Of a stretch of 64,000 nucleotides of DNA, positions 17,086-26,271 are shown in pieces; positions within the stretch are counted from its first letter, which is position 1; each line of letters begins with the position of its first letter. Source of the stretch: Flavobacterium soli DSM 19725 (GTDB lineage: Bacteria; Bacteroidota; Bacteroidia; Flavobacteriales; Flavobacteriaceae); contig NZ_AUGO01000001.1 in the NCBI RefSeq assembly GCF_000422705.1, positions 558,001-622,000 of the forward strand, in the 5' to 3' direction. The position numbers and the translations under genes are program-made. Below the pieces are notes generated by a model, which had not been told where the DNA came from, did no database searches, and worked only from the letters and a program-made list of their open reading frames with translations.

Positions 17086-20000
17086 ATGAAAAAAATTACA
17101 TTTTTATTATTAGCTGTCTTTTATTCGCTCGTCGGGTATAGTCAGTATTATGACTTTGAGAACGTTGAAGTTCCCGGTGTACCCTCAGGATGGTTGGTGA
17201 CGGATAACGGAGTCGGACTCATAAGAAGTTGGCGATCGCTTAATACCGTTCAAGACCCTCCTCTTGTACTTGAGGAAAAGGCAGTGTTCATTCAGAATGA
17301 GGAAATTGGTATGGGAAATACTTCCCTCGATTTTCTAATCACCGAAGCGATAACAGTCCCAGTAAGTGGTCAATTGCGTTTCTTTGCTCGTCAAGGGATT
17401 ACCGGAAATCAAGGAACAATCTACGAAGTTCGATATTCCACAAATATGGCAGCTCAGGGAGATATTTCACAATATCAGCTTTTGCAATCTTGGACTGAGC
17501 CAGAAATGAACTCAGTATTTAGTACCTACGAAGAGCATGTTGTGGATCTTGTCCCTACTTTAGCTGCAAATCAACAAGTTTATATTGCTTTTGTTAGGGT
17601 TTTTACTCAACCCGGAATTGCTTTGGGTGGAGATCGATGGTATTTAGACAATATTAATATTGTGCCTGAATGTATCAATCCTGCAAATCTAGAAGTTGAA
17701 GATGTTGCTTCAACATTTGCAACTCTTGTTTGGGAACATGAAGACGGTGTAGCAATCAATTATGAATATGAATTAATTCCTGCTACCGCTTCTCAGTCAG
17801 GTATGCCTAATGGAGAAACAGGAAATGCAGATCTTTTTGCGAATATAACCACAGCCTCTAATTTACTTCAACCGGATTCTGGTTATAAATATTTCTTAAG
17901 AGCTGAATGCTCTGAAAATGTATTCGGTGACTGGGTAGGGCCATTCTTTTTTAATACACTTCCTTTAGGAACTGTATGTGCAGAACCGATAGATATCACC
18001 TCTTTGCCATATGAAACAGATGGGAATACAGGTGATTATGGAAATACTATAACGGCTACTCAAGGTAATTTTCCACTTTGTGGTGCCACACCAGCAGGAA
18101 CCAATTTTTATGGAGGAAATGATGTAATTTATAGAGTTGTTATTCCTGCAGATGCTCCTGTAGGTTCAATTATTAGTATCACTTTAACTCCTGGAGCAGC
18201 AAGATCATCAGTATTCGTATATGATGAGTGTGCTGATATCGGATCTGCTTGTTTGGCGGGTTTAGCAAATACCAATTCTACTACTCGAGTAATTGATAAT
18301 TTTGAGGTTACTCCTGGTGAAGATTACTATGTTGTGATTTCTTCTAGTTTACCTACGCAAACACTTCCTTACAATCTTATTATTCAATATGAAACTTGTG
18401 ATAAGCCAACAGATTTGGCTGCTGCTAATCCAACTACTACTGGAGCAGATTTAAGCTGGACTGATGTGGATATACAGCCAACAACTTCATGGAATATTGC
18501 AGTTCAACCAGCAGGTTCATCCATCCCAACAGGACCAGGTCAATATACAACGCCTGCAAATGGGGTTCCTTCTTTTCAAGTAACGGATTTAAATAATCCA
18601 AATCAATCACAATATCAATATTGGGTGAGAAGATTATGTCCGGATGGGCAATTCAGTTCTTGGGCAGGACCTTTCTTGTTCAATACTTTGTTGTGTAATC
18701 CAGCAGACCAATGTACATTTATCTTCCGTACAAACGATACAGCTAATAACGGTTGGAACAATGCTAAGATGCAAGTTTTTCAAAACGGCATCGTTGTTCC
18801 AGTAACCTTTGGTGGTGCTGATGTTCCAAACGGATTGATTGGAAATAATGTTACTGGACCAGCGGCTCAAGATTTTGAAGTTAAACTTTGTCCAAACATT
18901 CCTTTTGAACTAAAATGGCAAGCTCAAGGTTCAGCTCCTCAACAATGTATTGTAGCAATTATAAATCCGTTCGGACAAACCATTTATACTCATACTTTGC
19001 CTAGTAGTCCTGTTCCACCGGCGGGAACTTTGGTAGGAACTACGGTATATTCGGAAGTAGTAAATTGTTCTGTACAAGAATGTGATATTGCGCCAATAAA
19101 TGTAGCAGTAGTTGCTGGAAGTTTAGGTACTACAAACGTAACAATAGATTGGGAAGCTCCGGCTACTGAAACGTTTGGATGGGATATATATGTTGTAGAA
19201 ACTGGTGGAGCTGTTCCAACTGCTGCAACAGTTCCGACTTATTCTAACGTAACAACGGCAGATAAGCCATTTACGATTCCAAATGCTATCAATCCTGGAT
19301 TTACACTTATTCCAGACACAGCTTATGATGTATATGTGAGAGTACAATGTACACCAAATGATTCTCCATGGTCTAGTGTTATGACTTTCACCACTATTCC
19401 AACTTGTCCTAAACCGACAGATTTGGGAGTGGTTGAAGATTCAATAACACAAACAGGAGCTACATTATCATGGACAAACGGAACACCAGGGGATAACGCT
19501 TGGGAAATCTTGCTAGTTCCTGGACTTTCAATGACACCTCCAACGGAGATGCCACCATTGAATCCTATTCCAGCAGTAGGGGATGAAATAAATGACGGGT
19601 TGTTTTATACCGTTGCCGGACCATTAACACCAACAACTTATACTGTTGTAGATGATTTGGAAGCAGCAACAATCTACTACTATTATATCAGAACAGTTTG
19701 TCCTGGTGATGATAAGAGTACTTGGGCGGGACCTTTTGTATTCCATACTGTAACTTGTGATGAAGAAACAAAATGTGAGTACAAGTTCTATCCAACAAAT
19801 ACAGGAGCAAACAATTGGGGCAATGGTAGAATGGAAGTAAGACAAAACGGAATTATAGTTGCCGTGATTGGAGCTTCGCAAATCAACAGTGCCAATCCAG
19901 TAATTGTAAAACTTTGTCCTGATGTTCCATTCGATTTATTTTGGAGCATCGCTGGAAACGCACCAGAAAACATTGGAATTACAATACAAAATCCTTTCCT

Positions 20001-23000
20001 AGATGTAATTTATACTAAACTTCCTGGACAAGGAACTGTTGAAACAATTCTTTATGACAGCATAGGAAACTGTACTGATGCTCCGTGTGCTAAACCAACT
20101 GATATTACAGTTAGTAACGTAGGGCCAACTGCTGTACAAATTACATGGACAGATAATTCACTTTCTCCATCGCTATCATTTGATTTGTATGTTGTAGAGA
20201 CTGGTGGACCAGCACCAATAAATAATCCAGCAACAACACCAACTCATACAGGTGTTCAAAGTGGGGATATTTTATCAACATTGAATGGAAATTCATTATC
20301 TCCATCTACTTCTTATACATTCTATGTTAGAGCTGTTTGTTCGGATACAGATACAAGTACTTGGACAATTCAAACTCCAGTTACATTTATCACGACTCCA
20401 GTGAATGACTTGTGTATTAATGCTACTCCGGTAACTATTAATCCAGGACAAGAATGTGTAGCTGAAAATACAGCAACAGGTAATACGTATGGATCTAATT
20501 TTACAGATATTACTACGGTTGATCCTATCAGCGGAGCAGGGTGTAACCCAACCAATCAAGATGTTTGGTATAGTTTTGTAGCTACAGCAACTTCTCACAC
20601 GATTGTAATTTCTAATATTGTTGCAACTCCAGAAACTGCAAATGTTACTTTAAACCATTCGGTTTTTTCAGGACCATGTGATAATATGGAATTACTTTAT
20701 TGTAGTTCGCCTCTTGTTAGTGGAGCTTCTGGTTTAACAATTGGTGAAACATATTATATTAGAGTATATAAATCATCGAATATTGCATCTCAATCAGCGA
20801 CTTTTGAGTTATGTATACTTTCTCCACCAGCAAATGATGAATGTTCAGGTGCTATCACAGTAACTCCAAATTCAGGACAAGAATGTTTGTCTGAAAATGT
20901 TGTTTCTTCTGGAACTTTAGGGGCTACTAATTCACCAGTTGCATTAGACCCAGCTTCTGATCCTTTAGCACCAGCTAACTTGTGTGGTCCAACAAATGAC
21001 GACGTTTGGTTTAAATTTATTGCAACATCTGCAAACCATACTATCATTGTTTCAAATGTTGTACCTACACCTTCAAATGCAACTGTAAAACTAAACTATG
21101 CTTTATTTTCAGGGCCATGTGATAATTTAAATCTATTATTTTGTAGCAATACCTATACGACTCCTACTTCAGGATTAGTGATTGGAAATACCTATTATGT
21201 TAGAGTGTATAAAACAACTACAAACCCAGTTCAATCTGCAACGTTTGATATTTGCATTATTTCACCTCCTGCTAACGATGAATGTGCTAACGCAATTCCA
21301 GTAACAGTGAATCCTGAACAATTCTGTCTAGATGTAAACACGGTTAGCGGTAATACAATTGGTTCTACTGCTTCTATGCCTGATTTAACTCCACCATTAT
21401 CTGGAGCGGGTTGTGGAGCATCAAACAGAGATATTTGGTATAGCTTTGTGGCTACTGCTACATCAAATATGATTAGCTTTAGTAATATCGTTACAAATCC
21501 AAGCGGTTTAGCTGCATTGCGATTGAACCACTCTGTTTTCGCAGGAACATGCGAAGGATTGGAAAAGCTATATTGTAGTACTGCAGAAGTTAGTCAGGCA
21601 ACTGGATTAATTGAAGGGAATACTTATTATGTAAGGGTTTATACATCAACAACACTTAATGATCACTCATTAAGCTTCGATATGTGTATCACTTCTCCTC
21701 CTGCAAATGACGAATGTCCAGATTCAATGGAAGTAACAGTTAATACAGGACAAATATGTGCACCTGAAAATGTTATTGCTGGAAGTACATTAGGGGCTAG
21801 TCCTTCTTTACCTCAATTGACACCACCTTTAACTGGAGCCGGATGTTTTCCGAACAATAATGATATCTGGTATCATTTTGTTGCAACACAAACTTCACAT
21901 GCAATTAACTTGTCAAATATTTTTATTACACCATCAAATGCTAATGTTAGCTTAAACTACGGTGTTTTCTCAGGTTCTTGCGATAATTTGACTAAACTAT
22001 ATTGTAGTACCAATAACTATTCTAATGCTACAGGTTTAACTATTGGAGAAACTTATTACATTAGAATCTATACTACAAATACAAATGTTCAGCATTCAAT
22101 TACATTTGATTTATGTATTACTTCGCCACCAGTAAACGATGACTGTGCAAATGCAATTGTTGCACCAGTAAACGAAGACTTCTCTTGTGATGATAGAATT
22201 TTCGGAAGTACTATTGGAGCAACACAATCTCTCCCTACTATCACTGGTGCGGGATGTACAGGAACAAACGATGATGTTTGGTATAAATTTACAGCTGGTC
22301 CGGGAGGAATTCATTTTATCAATTTAAATTCTTTAGGAGCTAATAACAATACCGTTACGCTAAGTCACGCTGTATTTGCTGGAACTTGTGATGCTTTAGG
22401 AACACCTTTGTATTGTACTACAGAGCCTAACAGTACTGCAATGAATTTAACTCCAGGGCAAGACTATTATATTCGTGTTTACACCGCAGGGGTTTTAGCA
22501 GGAGACTGGGTTAATTTTAACTTGTGTATCAAAACACCTCCACCACCGGCAGAAAATGAAGATTGTGACACAGCAACACCAATTATTGCTAATATTGGAG
22601 GTCAATGTATTACTATAGGTTCAGGAAATTTAATTGAAGCAGGTCCATCCGGAGTTGCAAATACTTGTGTAGGAAATGCTGATGACGATGTTTGGTTTTC
22701 ATTTGAAGCAACTTCTACTCAACATTTCATCAATATTTTTAATGTTGAGGGTACAACAAATAACCTAAACCATGCGGTTTACTCATCAGACTGTAGTGAC
22801 TTAGATTTATTATACTGTTCTGCAGGAAATACATTGAATAGCACAAACGGTGGTTTTGTTGTAGGAAATACATATTTTATAAGAGTTTGGTCTAACACCA
22901 ATACACCTCAGATTGTCGCTTTTGATATTTGTATCAAATCGAAATCAACTTGTGAAACAGCGGAACCATTCTGTGTAACTGATACTACACCGTTAATTTT

Positions 23001-25251
23001 CCCTAATTCAACTCAAGTTCCTTCAGTTGGACAAGTAGCGTGTTTGTTTACAACACCTAATCCAACCTACTATTACTTGCAAGTTCAAAATTCAGGTAAC
23101 TTAGTGTTTAACATTAGACAAAGTACAGATCCAAATAACTTCCCAGCAGCAGGAGCTCCTGGTATTGATGTGGATTTCGTAGCATGGGGGCCATTCGAAT
23201 CTCCAGAAGCATGTGATGAGATTGTATTAGGGCCTTGTACACCAGGATGTCCAAACAATACTGGAAATCCAAATTTCTATTTTGATGATTTGGACAACAG
23301 TAACGTTGTGGATTGTAGCTATGATGGAGCTGTAACCGAAAACTTTACAATTCAAAATGCGGTTGCTGGACAATACTATATTCTATTGTTAACTAACTTT
23401 AACCAACAGCCAGGTTATATTAGATTATCACAATCTAACTCAGGAGAGCCAAATTCTGGAACTTCTACTAACTTATGTTGTGAAGTAGATTTAGGAGAAG
23501 ATATTGTAACATGCCAACCATCAGTAATTCTTGATGCGATAGGAGAACCAACAGCTGCTCCACAAGAAGATTCTTATGTATGGTACTACAATAATGGAAT
23601 TATTCCAGGTGCAACTTCTTCAACTTATGAAGCAACTCAAACAGGTGTTTACAGAGCTGAAGGGTCTTGCGGATTGAACAGCGCTTCTGATGAGGTTTTT
23701 GTTGAGTTCTTGCCGGCTGTTGTTTCAACTCAACCTGCTGATTACTTAGTTTGTGATGATGCAACGAATGACGGCGTAGCTACTTTTGATTTGCAAACAA
23801 TCACTCCTGCAACCGTTGTGGTAGACGGATTATTGTATTCAATTTCAATTCATGCAACAGAAGATGAAGCTTTAGAGCCTGCTTCTGCTATCGATGTAAC
23901 AGTTCCTTATGAAACGGTTTCAACTACATTGTTTATCAGAATTCAGTCGAACTCTATTACAGATTGTTATACTGTTCAGCCAATTAATTTGGTAGTGAAT
24001 GTTTTAGAAAACTCAGAATTTGAATATGATAACATTCAGTATTGTCAGTCAGCTGTAAACCCTTTACCGACGTTCTTGAATAACGGTATTGCTGGTAATT
24101 TCACTGCGACACCGGCTGGATTATCGATCAACCCTACAACGGGAGAAATCAATTTGGCTTCAAGTGCAGCAGGAATTTATACCATTACAAATACATTAGA
24201 CAGCAATGGAGCTTGTAATCCAAGTCCATCTACATTTGTACTGACCATTGCAGCTCAAAAAGAGGCATCGTTTACTTATGATTCTACTGAGTACTGTAAC
24301 GATGGAACAACAGCACCAATTTTTGGAGCTAACGCTGAAGCGGGTACATTTACCGTAGCACCTACAACAGGTCTTGATATTAATCCTACAACAGGACAAA
24401 TCAATCTTACAAACAGTACTTTAGGAGTATATGTAATTACAAATACAATTGCTGCTACGGGAGGTTGTTTAGAAGATGTTGCTGAGTTTACGATTACCGT
24501 TACGGAATCTACAACTGCTACAATTGCTTATAACGATCCATTCTGTCTTTCATTGTCTGAAGTTCAAAATGTGATTTTAACAGGGAATGCTACTGGAACA
24601 TTTAGTTCAACACCTGTTGGATTAAGTTTAAATGCAACAACTGGAGCAATTACTCCAAGTACAAGCACACCAGGAACTTATACTGTTAACTATTTCGTAG
24701 CTGCTCAAGGATCATGTGATGAGATTAATGCTTCAGCAACTGTTACTATTTTGGCAGCAGCAACGTATGAGTTTGTTCACGGATGTGAAGGTGGTGCCTA
24801 TAAATTGATTGTTCAACCTTTAAACAATTCGTTTGATATTACAACATCAACTTTTGTATGGGCCGGAGTAGATTTTACACCTGTCGCTGATGAACCTAAC
24901 GCAATTATTGTAAGATCTCAAGGAGAATATAGCGTTACGATAACTACTGCTGAAGGATGTATAACAGTTACAGATTTTGTGAATCTTACATCTATTGGCT
25001 GCCAGATCCAGAAGGGTATCTCCCCAAACAACGATGGTGACAACGACAGTTTCGACCTAAGTGCCTTCAATGTTAGGGAGATCAGCATCTTCAACCGTTA
25101 CGGTACCGATGTCTACAACTATTCGAACTATGTTGACCAGTGGTATGGCCAGAGTAGCAATGGCAAGGAATTGCCAGACGGTACTTACTTCTACGTTTTC
25201 CAGACAGTGGATGGGCAGAAGGTTACGGGCTGGATCTACATCAACAGGTAA
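17086..25251 (+). CDS. Giant multidomain surface protein with T9SS gliding-motility-type C-terminal domain
   Basis: 2721 residues, signal peptide MKKITFLLLAVFYSLVGYSQ. Approximate layout: adhesin-like choice-of-anchor domain 20-190; five fibronectin-III-like domains starting near 195, 437, 665, 774 and 1000 (motif C.KPTDL..LSWT); two CTFIFR/CEYKFY beta domains near 540 and 891; six repeats of about 143 residues from 1106 to 1950, each starting NDEC and holding DVWY.F.A and YY.RVY; an Ig-like part at 2131-2310; three xx.YCxxxxxPxF units of about 83 residues; and a CHU_C/gliding C-terminal domain 2639-2721 (ISPNNDGDND, RYG, PDGTYFYVF). Proteins with this end are secreted by the type IX system with a SprF-like partner, which is the next gene. 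The last 83 codons are G+C-rich, unlike the rest. It is probably an adhesin. Confidence 0.92.
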   Translation: MKKITFLLLAVFYSLVGYSQYYDFENVEVPGVPSGWLVTDNGVGLIRSWRSLNTVQDPPLVLEEKAVFIQNEEIGMGNTSLDFLITEAITVPVSGQLRFFARQGITGNQGTIYEVRYSTNMAAQGDISQYQLLQSWTEPEMNSVFSTYEEHVVDLVPTLAANQQVYIAFVRVFTQPGIALGGDRWYLDNINIVPECINPANLEVEDVASTFATLVWEHEDGVAINYEYELIPATASQSGMPNGETGNADLFANITTASNLLQPDSGYKYFLRAECSENVFGDWVGPFFFNTLPLGTVCAEPIDITSLPYETDGNTGDYGNTITATQGNFPLCGATPAGTNFYGGNDVIYRVVIPADAPVGSIISITLTPGAARSSVFVYDECADIGSACLAGLANTNSTTRVIDNFEVTPGEDYYVVISSSLPTQTLPYNLIIQYETCDKPTDLAAANPTTTGADLSWTDVDIQPTTSWNIAVQPAGSSIPTGPGQYTTPANGVPSFQVTDLNNPNQSQYQYWVRRLCPDGQFSSWAGPFLFNTLLCNPADQCTFIFRTNDTANNGWNNAKMQVFQNGIVVPVTFGGADVPNGLIGNNVTGPAAQDFEVKLCPNIPFELKWQAQGSAPQQCIVAIINPFGQTIYTHTLPSSPVPPAGTLVGTTVYSEVVNCSVQECDIAPINVAVVAGSLGTTNVTIDWEAPATETFGWDIYVVETGGAVPTAATVPTYSNVTTADKPFTIPNAINPGFTLIPDTAYDVYVRVQCTPNDSPWSSVMTFTTIPTCPKPTDLGVVEDSITQTGATLSWTNGTPGDNAWEILLVPGLSMTPPTEMPPLNPIPAVGDEINDGLFYTVAGPLTPTTYTVVDDLEAATIYYYYIRTVCPGDDKSTWAGPFVFHTVTCDEETKCEYKFYPTNTGANNWGNGRMEVRQNGIIVAVIGASQINSANPVIVKLCPDVPFDLFWSIAGNAPENIGITIQNPFLDVIYTKLPGQGTVETILYDSIGNCTDAPCAKPTDITVSNVGPTAVQITWTDNSLSPSLSFDLYVVETGGPAPINNPATTPTHTGVQSGDILSTLNGNSLSPSTSYTFYVRAVCSDTDTSTWTIQTPVTFITTPVNDLCINATPVTINPGQECVAENTATGNTYGSNFTDITTVDPISGAGCNPTNQDVWYSFVATATSHTIVISNIVATPETANVTLNHSVFSGPCDNMELLYCSSPLVSGASGLTIGETYYIRVYKSSNIASQSATFELCILSPPANDECSGAITVTPNSGQECLSENVVSSGTLGATNSPVALDPASDPLAPANLCGPTNDDVWFKFIATSANHTIIVSNVVPTPSNATVKLNYALFSGPCDNLNLLFCSNTYTTPTSGLVIGNTYYVRVYKTTTNPVQSATFDICIISPPANDECANAIPVTVNPEQFCLDVNTVSGNTIGSTASMPDLTPPLSGAGCGASNRDIWYSFVATATSNMISFSNIVTNPSGLAALRLNHSVFAGTCEGLEKLYCSTAEVSQATGLIEGNTYYVRVYTSTTLNDHSLSFDMCITSPPANDECPDSMEVTVNTGQICAPENVIAGSTLGASPSLPQLTPPLTGAGCFPNNNDIWYHFVATQTSHAINLSNIFITPSNANVSLNYGVFSGSCDNLTKLYCSTNNYSNATGLTIGETYYIRIYTTNTNVQHSITFDLCITSPPVNDDCANAIVAPVNEDFSCDDRIFGSTIGATQSLPTITGAGCTGTNDDVWYKFTAGPGGIHFINLNSLGANNNTVTLSHAVFAGTCDALGTPLYCTTEPNSTAMNLTPGQDYYIRVYTAGVLAGDWVNFNLCIKTPPPPAENEDCDTATPIIANIGGQCITIGSGNLIEAGPSGVANTCVGNADDDVWFSFEATSTQHFINIFNVEGTTNNLNHAVYSSDCSDLDLLYCSAGNTLNSTNGGFVVGNTYFIRVWSNTNTPQIVAFDICIKSKSTCETAEPFCVTDTTPLIFPNSTQVPSVGQVACLFTTPNPTYYYLQVQNSGNLVFNIRQSTDPNNFPAAGAPGIDVDFVAWGPFESPEACDEIVLGPCTPGCPNNTGNPNFYFDDLDNSNVVDCSYDGAVTENFTIQNAVAGQYYILLLTNFNQQPGYIRLSQSNSGEPNSGTSTNLCCEVDLGEDIVTCQPSVILDAIGEPTAAPQEDSYVWYYNNGIIPGATSSTYEATQTGVYRAEGSCGLNSASDEVFVEFLPAVVSTQPADYLVCDDATNDGVATFDLQTITPATVVVDGLLYSISIHATEDEALEPASAIDVTVPYETVSTTLFIRIQSNSITDCYTVQPINLVVNVLENSEFEYDNIQYCQSAVNPLPTFLNNGIAGNFTATPAGLSINPTTGEINLASSAAGIYTITNTLDSNGACNPSPSTFVLTIAAQKEASFTYDSTEYCNDGTTAPIFGANAEAGTFTVAPTTGLDINPTTGQINLTNSTLGVYVITNTIAATGGCLEDVAEFTITVTESTTATIAYNDPFCLSLSEVQNVILTGNATGTFSSTPVGLSLNATTGAITPSTSTPGTYTVNYFVAAQGSCDEINASATVTILAAATYEFVHGCEGGAYKLIVQPLNNSFDITTSTFVWAGVDFTPVADEPNAIIVRSQGEYSVTITTAEGCITVTDFVNLTSIGCQIQKGISPNNDGDNDSFDLSAFNVREISIFNRYGTDVYNYSNYVDQWYGQSSNGKELPDGTYFYVFQTVDGQKVTGWIYINR

Positions 25252-25277
25252 ACAAACAAAACAGGAAACCAGGGATT

Positions 25278-25300
25278 CCGTCCCGCTAGATGCGGGACGG
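25278..25300. repeat. Perfect G+C-rich hairpin between surface-protein and porP/sprF genes
   Basis: CCGTCCCGC pairs perfectly with GCGGGACGG around the loop TAGAT, with no T run after it. It may shape the mRNA or be a dispersed palindrome. Confidence 0.8.
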
Positions 25301-25331
25301 CTTACCCTTCAAAGAAAAAACAATCAAGGAG

Positions 25332-26252
25332 ATGAACAAACTATATCTAGCGCTACTGGTATCGCTGCTTTCCCTGTCCGAGGCCTTTGCCCAGCAGGAT
25401 CCGCACTATACCCAATACATGTACAACATGAACGTAATGAACCCTGCCTATGCGGGATCCAAGGAGAACCTTTCCTTTGGATTGCTTTACAGGAAGCAGT
25501 GGGTTGACATCGAGGGTGCACCCTCTACCTTCACGTTCTCGGGTCACACCCCTGCGGGAAAGAATGTCGGGCTCGGACTCTCGGTGATTGCCGATGAGAT
25601 CGGTCCTGTAAAGGAACAGAACGTGTATGGTGATTTCTCCTACACGCTTAACCTTGGTGGCGAGCACCGCCTTGCCCTTGGTATGAAGGCAGGTTTCACC
25701 CTGCAGCAGGTTGGGCTCTTCAGCGAGATCTCCCCGACGCTTCCGGTTCCTACCGATGATGGATTCAGCGAGGACACCAACAATACGTATTTCAATCTTG
25801 GTACGGGACTTTTCTATTATACGGACAGGTACTATGTTGCCCTTTCGGTTCCGAACATGCTCAAGGCCAACCACCTTGACTTCAACGGGGTGAAGTATGG
25901 CACCGAGACCCAGCACTACTTCCTTACCGGTGGATACGTCTTTGACCTTAACCCGAACCTGAAGTTCAAGCCCTTCGCGATGCTGAAATCGGCCTTCAAC
26001 TCCCCGAGCTCCCTAGACGTTTCAGCCAACTTCCTGTTCAACGAGAAGTTCGAGCTTGGCGCGACCTACAGGATTGACGACAGCTTCGGAGCGATGGTGA
26101 ATGTGGCCATCAGCCCATCGATCAGGATCGGCTATGCCTATGACAACATCATCTCGGAGATCAAGACCGTTGCACCGTCCTCCCATGAGATCATACTGCT
26201 GTTCGATGTGAACTTCCCAAAGAAGGTATCACGCTCACCAAGATATTTCTAA
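25332..26252 (+). CDS. PorP/SprF family type IX secretion membrane protein
   Basis: The start at 25332 gives MNKLYLALLVSLLSLSEAFA as a signal peptide, preceded by AGGAG; an upstream start at 25290 would place 14 residues before it. The 306-residue product has the family hallmark QQDPHYTQYMYNMNVMNPAYAG, then an outer-membrane barrel ending near a terminal Phe. PorP/SprF proteins are needed for secretion or surface anchoring of partners with CHU_C-type ends, such as the preceding gene. The whole gene is G+C-rich, with heavy use of AGG, GCC and CTT codons, unlike most of the window. Confidence 0.93.
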   Translation: MNKLYLALLVSLLSLSEAFAQQDPHYTQYMYNMNVMNPAYAGSKENLSFGLLYRKQWVDIEGAPSTFTFSGHTPAGKNVGLGLSVIADEIGPVKEQNVYGDFSYTLNLGGEHRLALGMKAGFTLQQVGLFSEISPTLPVPTDDGFSEDTNNTYFNLGTGLFYYTDRYYVALSVPNMLKANHLDFNGVKYGTETQHYFLTGGYVFDLNPNLKFKPFAMLKSAFNSPSSLDVSANFLFNEKFELGATYRIDDSFGAMVNVAISPSIRIGYAYDNIISEIKTVAPSSHEIILLFDVNFPKKVSRSPRYF

Positions 26253-26271
26253 CATAAAAGCAACACCGATA

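Noticed and set aside
25061..25507. 148-residue plus-strand ORF in another frame at the giant/sprF junction
   Set aside because: It overlaps two solid genes and spans the hairpin; no recognizable domain.
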